Below are positions 5,485-7,410 of a stretch of DNA of 7,410 bases, piece after piece (the stretch's first letter is position 1; each line of letters opens with the position of its first letter). The translations under genes were made by a program, and so were the position numbers. The notes under the pieces are model-generated. The model was not told the origin of the DNA. It ran no database searches and was given only the letters and a program-made list of their open reading frames with translations. This DNA comes from an uncultured Actinomycetes bacterium (lineage in GTDB: Bacteria; Actinomycetota; Actinomycetes; Nanopelagicales; Nanopelagicaceae): positions 1-7,410 of the forward strand of contig CAIMBV010000142.1 in the NCBI GenBank assembly GCA_903839355.1, given 5' to 3'.

Positions 5485-7166
5485 CAACGTTCGAATTCTC
5501 TGATGACTTGCGCTCCAAGTTCGCGCGCAAGAAGTGCAGTTCCTGAAAGTTGATCGGCATCAGTTGGTTCTTCAGTAGTGCGTTCATATTGCGGAGCGTT
5601 GATTGATGGATCAACTACCACATCAATCTTTCGAACCAATCCCGTCACATCCTGAAAAGCTGCAGCAAGAATCTCTTCGCTACCGCTTCTTACAAATGAG
5701 TCACGTGCTCCGGCATTCACGATACCTACAGTGATCGCCTTGTCATCAACTGCAAGTACTTGTGCGCTTGCGGATAATAGAGACCAAGTAAGGCGACGGC
5801 GCTTCTTTACATTCTCGATAACCTCGGGCCACAACCTTCGTAGCGCAGAAATGTCGACTGGACCCACTGGTTGATTTGGTGATGGTTCAGGAGCGGCAGC
5901 GCGAATTGGTTTTTTCACTTCTGGTGCTGGAGTTGGTTCAGCAACAACGGGTTTAGCCTTTGGAGCAGAAACCGCAACAGGTTCGTCAAGCACTGGGGTC
6001 GAATGTGTAACAAGATTCACTCCGCGCTCAAGTCGTTCTAAACGTGCAACCAGAGCAGCGTCATCTGCTGTTGGAAGCAAGATACGTCCACAGATGAGCT
6101 CCAAGATCAAGCGGGGCGCAGTTACACCACGCATCTCGGTCAGGCCCAATGACGTTATATCTGCGGCTCTAATCAAGGTAGCAGCGCCGATTAAATTGGC
6201 CTGAGTGCGCATTCGATCTAATTGATCTTCTGGGAAATCTCGAAGTACATGTGAGGCGTTCTCTTTAACGGCGCCAACAATAATGAGATCGCGCAAGCGC
6301 TCCAAGAAATCTTGAGTGAATCGACGTGGATCTAACCCGGATTCAATGACACGATCAATAGTGTTAAAAATTGTTGTGCTGTCGTGCGCGGCGAGAGCAT
6401 CGATTGCTTCATCAAGAAGAGCACCGTCTGTGAAACCCAACAACTGAACCGCGATCTCGTAAGTAACTCCATCTGGGCCCGCTCCAGCTAATAACTGTCC
6501 AAGCACAGAGAGTGCATCACGAACCGAGCCACCACTTGAACGAACGACAAGCGGAATCACTCCCTTAGCAACTTTGATGCCTTCAAGATCGCAAATCTTC
6601 TCGAGATGAGTCGCAAGAACTCCAGGTGGAACCAAGCGGAATGGATAATGGTGGGTACGTGAGCGAATTGTGGAGATCAATTTATCTGGCTCGGTTGTTG
6701 CAAAGATAAAGATGACATGTGGAGGCGGCTCTTCTACAACTTTGAGTAGCGCGTTAGCAGCGCCGGGTCCAAGTTGGTGCGCCTCATCAATAATGTAAAT
6801 CTTGTAACGGGATGTGACCGGCGCAAAGAAAGCTTTGTCGCGCAGATCGCGTGCATCATCTACCAAGCCGTGAGTGGCGGCATCGAGTTCCATAACATCG
6901 ATTGAACCTGGACCATTGGCAACTAAATCCTTGCAGGATTGGCAGAGGCCACAGGGAGTTGGTGTTGGACCTTTTTCGCAGTTAAGGGAGCGAGCCATGA
7001 TGCGAGCGCTGGAGGTCTTACCGCATCCACGCGGACCGCTAAATAAATATGCGTGATGGATATTGCCTGATCCCAGGGCGTTGGATAGCGGCACGGTGAC
7101 ATGCTCCTGCCCGATGACCTCAGCGAAGGTCGAGGGGCGATACTTTCTATATAGAGCGAGTGACAC
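5484..7166 (-). CDS. dnaX: DNA polymerase III subunit tau/gamma (clamp loader ATPase)
   Basis: A 560-residue AAA+ ATPase that loads the beta clamp and bridges polymerase cores at the fork. Visible elements: '[20 protein letters not shown]' N-terminus; Walker A 'GPRGCGKTS' (44-52); zinc cysteines C63, C72, C75, C78; Walker B 'IIDEAH' (125-130); sensor 1 'FATTEPDKL' (155-163); arginine finger R170 in '[11 protein letters not shown]', where the canonical SRC is SRT as in other actinobacteria I recall; collar domain to about 370. A Pro/Ala-rich linker (about 385-435) leads to a C-terminal tau-type domain (about 436-535: '[27 protein letters not shown]...'). The start is a GTG preceded by AAGGAG; it gives the exact family N-terminus. 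An A6 run over K418-K419 might permit a gamma-like product. The gene starts 18 bp after the SRP RNA and overlaps recR by one base. Confidence 0.97.
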   Translation of the reverse strand: MSLALYRKYRPSTFAEVIGQEHVTVPLSNALGSGNIHHAYLFSGPRGCGKTSSARIMARSLNCEKGPTPTPCGLCQSCKDLVANGPGSIDVMELDAATHGLVDDARDLRDKAFFAPVTSRYKIYIIDEAHQLGPGAANALLKVVEEPPPHVIFIFATTEPDKLISTIRSRTHHYPFRLVPPGVLATHLEKICDLEGIKVAKGVIPLVVRSSGGSVRDALSVLGQLLAGAGPDGVTYEIAVQLLGFTDGALLDEAIDALAAHDSTTIFNTIDRVIESGLDPRRFTQDFLERLRDLIIVGAVKENASHVLRDFPEDQLDRMRTQANLIGAATLIRAADITSLGLTEMRGVTAPRLILELICGRILLPTADDAALVARLERLERGVNLVTHSTPVLDEPVAVSAPKAKPVVAEPTPAPEVKKPIRAAAPEPSPNQPVGPVDISALRRLWPEVIENVKKRRRLTWSLLSASAQVLAVDDKAITVGIVNAGARDSFVRSGSEEILAAAFQDVTGLVRKIDVVVDPSINAPQYERTTEEPTDADQLSGTALLARELGAQVIREFER

Positions 7167-7170
7167 CGTT

Positions 7171-7176
7171 CTCCTT
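7171..7176 (-). promoter_or_regulatory. Shine-Dalgarno of dnaX (GTG start)
   Basis: AAGGAG on the - strand, 4 nt before the GTG at 7166, fixes the non-ATG start of dnaX. It lies in the 18-nt stretch separating the SRP RNA helix from the coding region, so the ribosome would bind almost touching the SRP RNA 3' end if the two are on one transcript. Confidence 0.75.
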
Positions 7177-7184
7177 TTAATAGG

Positions 7185-7273
7185 GATCCTCCGCGCACCC
7201 GCCAGAGCGCACCTACCCTTGCTACCTTCCGGTCCTGGGGGAGTTCAGCACGGTAGCGCCGCACGGAGGATCT
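7185..7273 (-). ncRNA. ffs: Small bacterial signal recognition particle RNA (4.5S-type)
   Basis: The - strand carries the conserved SRP domain: the GGAA tetraloop (complement of 7227-7230) closed by ACC/GGT, flanked 5' by CTCCCCCAGG and 3' by AGCAAGGGTAGGT, which form the asymmetric and symmetric internal loops bound by Ffh. The ends pair as a 12-bp helix, 7272-7261 (GATCCTCCGTGC) with 7196-7185 (GCGCGGAGGATC), with one G-U pair. The RNA is therefore about 88-92 nt, a single hairpin without an Alu domain, a little shorter than the roughly 100-115 nt I expect for small SRP RNAs. It guides Ffh/FtsY-dependent co-translational membrane targeting. A TATGAT -10 box sits about 8 nt upstream. No terminator separates it from dnaX. 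ffs before dnaX-recR is a widespread order (also in Bacillus). Exact mature ends are not certain. Confidence 0.93.
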
Positions 7274-7280
7274 GTGGGTA

Positions 7281-7286
7281 ATCATA
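7281..7286 (-). promoter_or_regulatory. -10 box of the ffs (and probably ffs-dnaX-recR) promoter
   Basis: TATGAT reads toward ffs and ends 8 nt before the first base of the terminal SRP helix (7272), so transcription would begin at or within two bases of the expected SRP RNA 5' end. No strong -35 is seen at 17 bp (GTAGCC), which is common for actinobacterial promoters. Because no terminator follows ffs, this may also be the main promoter for dnaX and recR. Confidence 0.65.
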
Positions 7287-7295
7287 GTTTCCAGA

Positions 7296-7330
7296 GCCGA
7301 TAGGCTACGACCCGCAGGCCGAGAGGCTTC
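7296..7330. repeat. Two copies of a GCCGANAGGCTNC element, 22 bp apart
   Basis: GCCGATAGGCTAC (7296-7308) and GCCGAGAGGCTTC (7318-7330) match at 11 of 13 positions. Each is also a small inverted repeat (GCC-GANA-GGC). The start-to-start distance of 22 bp is close to two turns of the DNA helix. They lie in the short region between the divergent ffs and tRNA-Ser genes, and the first copy contains the proposed tRNA -10 box. They may be operator half-sites, a duplicated promoter element, or chance. Confidence 0.4.
7301..7306 (+). promoter_or_regulatory. Possible -10 box for tRNA-Ser
   Basis: TAGGCT fits the actinobacterial TANNNT -10 pattern and lies 30 bp before the mature tRNA 5' end, which would give a leader of roughly 20-25 nt to be removed by RNase P. 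No clear -35 lies at 16-18 bp upstream. This is a weak call based on pattern and position. Confidence 0.35.
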
Positions 7331-7336
7331 AGCACT

Positions 7337-7410
7337 GGAGAATTCGCATAGCGGCCGAGTGCGCACGCTTGGAAAGCGTGTAAAGGGCAACCTTTCGAGG
7401 GTTCAAATCC
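7337..7410 (+). tRNA. tRNA-Ser (anticodon GGA), 3' end beyond window edge
   Basis: The cloverleaf is readable: acceptor strand GGAGAAT (7337-7343), D stem GCA/TGC (7346-7348 with 7360-7362) around AGCGGCCGAG, anticodon stem CACGC/GCGTG (7364-7368, 7376-7380) with loop TTGGAAA giving anticodon GGA (7371-7373), a long variable arm AAAGG-GCAA-CCTTT (7382-7395) that is diagnostic of class II tRNAs, and T stem GAGGG with loop TTCAAAT (7397-7408). The window ends two bases into the 3' T stem, so the acceptor 3' strand and CCA are not visible. It would decode UCC and UCU serine codons. It is transcribed away from ffs-dnaX. Confidence 0.95.

Noticed and set aside
6923..7390. A 155-codon open frame on the - strand across the dnaX start, the SRP RNA and the tRNA
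   Set aside because: It runs through two structured RNA genes and out of frame through the dnaX Walker A region, and its translation is rich in Arg/Ser/Pro with no recognisable motif.
1..7410. Mobile element, prophage, CRISPR array or defence island
   Set aside because: No transposase, integrase, terminal inverted repeat, regularly spaced repeat or phage gene is visible; although the tRNA-Ser is a common integration target, what lies beyond its 3' end is outside the window.

Overview
The window looks like a chromosomal housekeeping segment from a moderate-GC actinobacterium. Every recognisable protein has actinobacterial features: DnaX has a SIRSR-like '[13 protein letters not shown]' segment, Asd is of the 'AMFDTPDEI...[17 protein letters not shown]' type, LysC carries an internal beta-subunit start as in Corynebacterium, and the metallophosphoesterase has a GSND motif. 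The base composition (by eye near 48% GC) and very tight gene packing (several 1-4 bp overlaps, a 14-bp divergent gap, a 23-bp convergent overlap) fit a streamlined lineage such as the freshwater acI group (Nanopelagicales: Planktophila/Nanopelagicus). That placement is inference from memory, not a search result.

Right end (about 7185-7410): a tRNA-Ser(GGA) on the + strand, cut by the window edge, is divergent from the small SRP RNA gene (ffs) on the - strand. A good -10 box sits just upstream of ffs. Between the two RNA genes lie two near-identical GCCGANAGGCT elements exactly 22 bp apart.

Centre (1798-7166, all - strand): ffs is followed 18 bp later by dnaX (clamp-loader tau/gamma), then recR (recombination repair) in a 1-bp overlap. 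After an 86-bp gap come lysC (aspartate kinase), asd (aspartate-semialdehyde dehydrogenase) and a GNAT acetyltransferase, again joined by 4-bp and 1-bp overlaps. lysC-asd encode the first two steps from aspartate to lysine, threonine, methionine and diaminopimelate. The usual ybaB/ebfC gene between dnaX and recR is missing here.

Left end (1-1820): a calcineurin-type metallophosphoesterase on the + strand runs tail to tail into the GNAT gene. Its start is only 14 bp from the start of a divergent - strand cluster: YqeY-like (GatB/YqeY domain), a 52-residue DUF4177-type protein, and a RidA-family protein that runs off the left edge.

I see no mobile element, CRISPR array, phage gene or new multi-gene defence or biosynthetic system. 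The points most worth a second look are small-scale: the internal LysC-beta start, the twin GAATTC-N5-TTGATG gene junctions, the ffs-dnaX fusion-like arrangement without a terminator, the 22-bp repeated element between the RNA genes, and a possible gamma-making shift site in dnaX.
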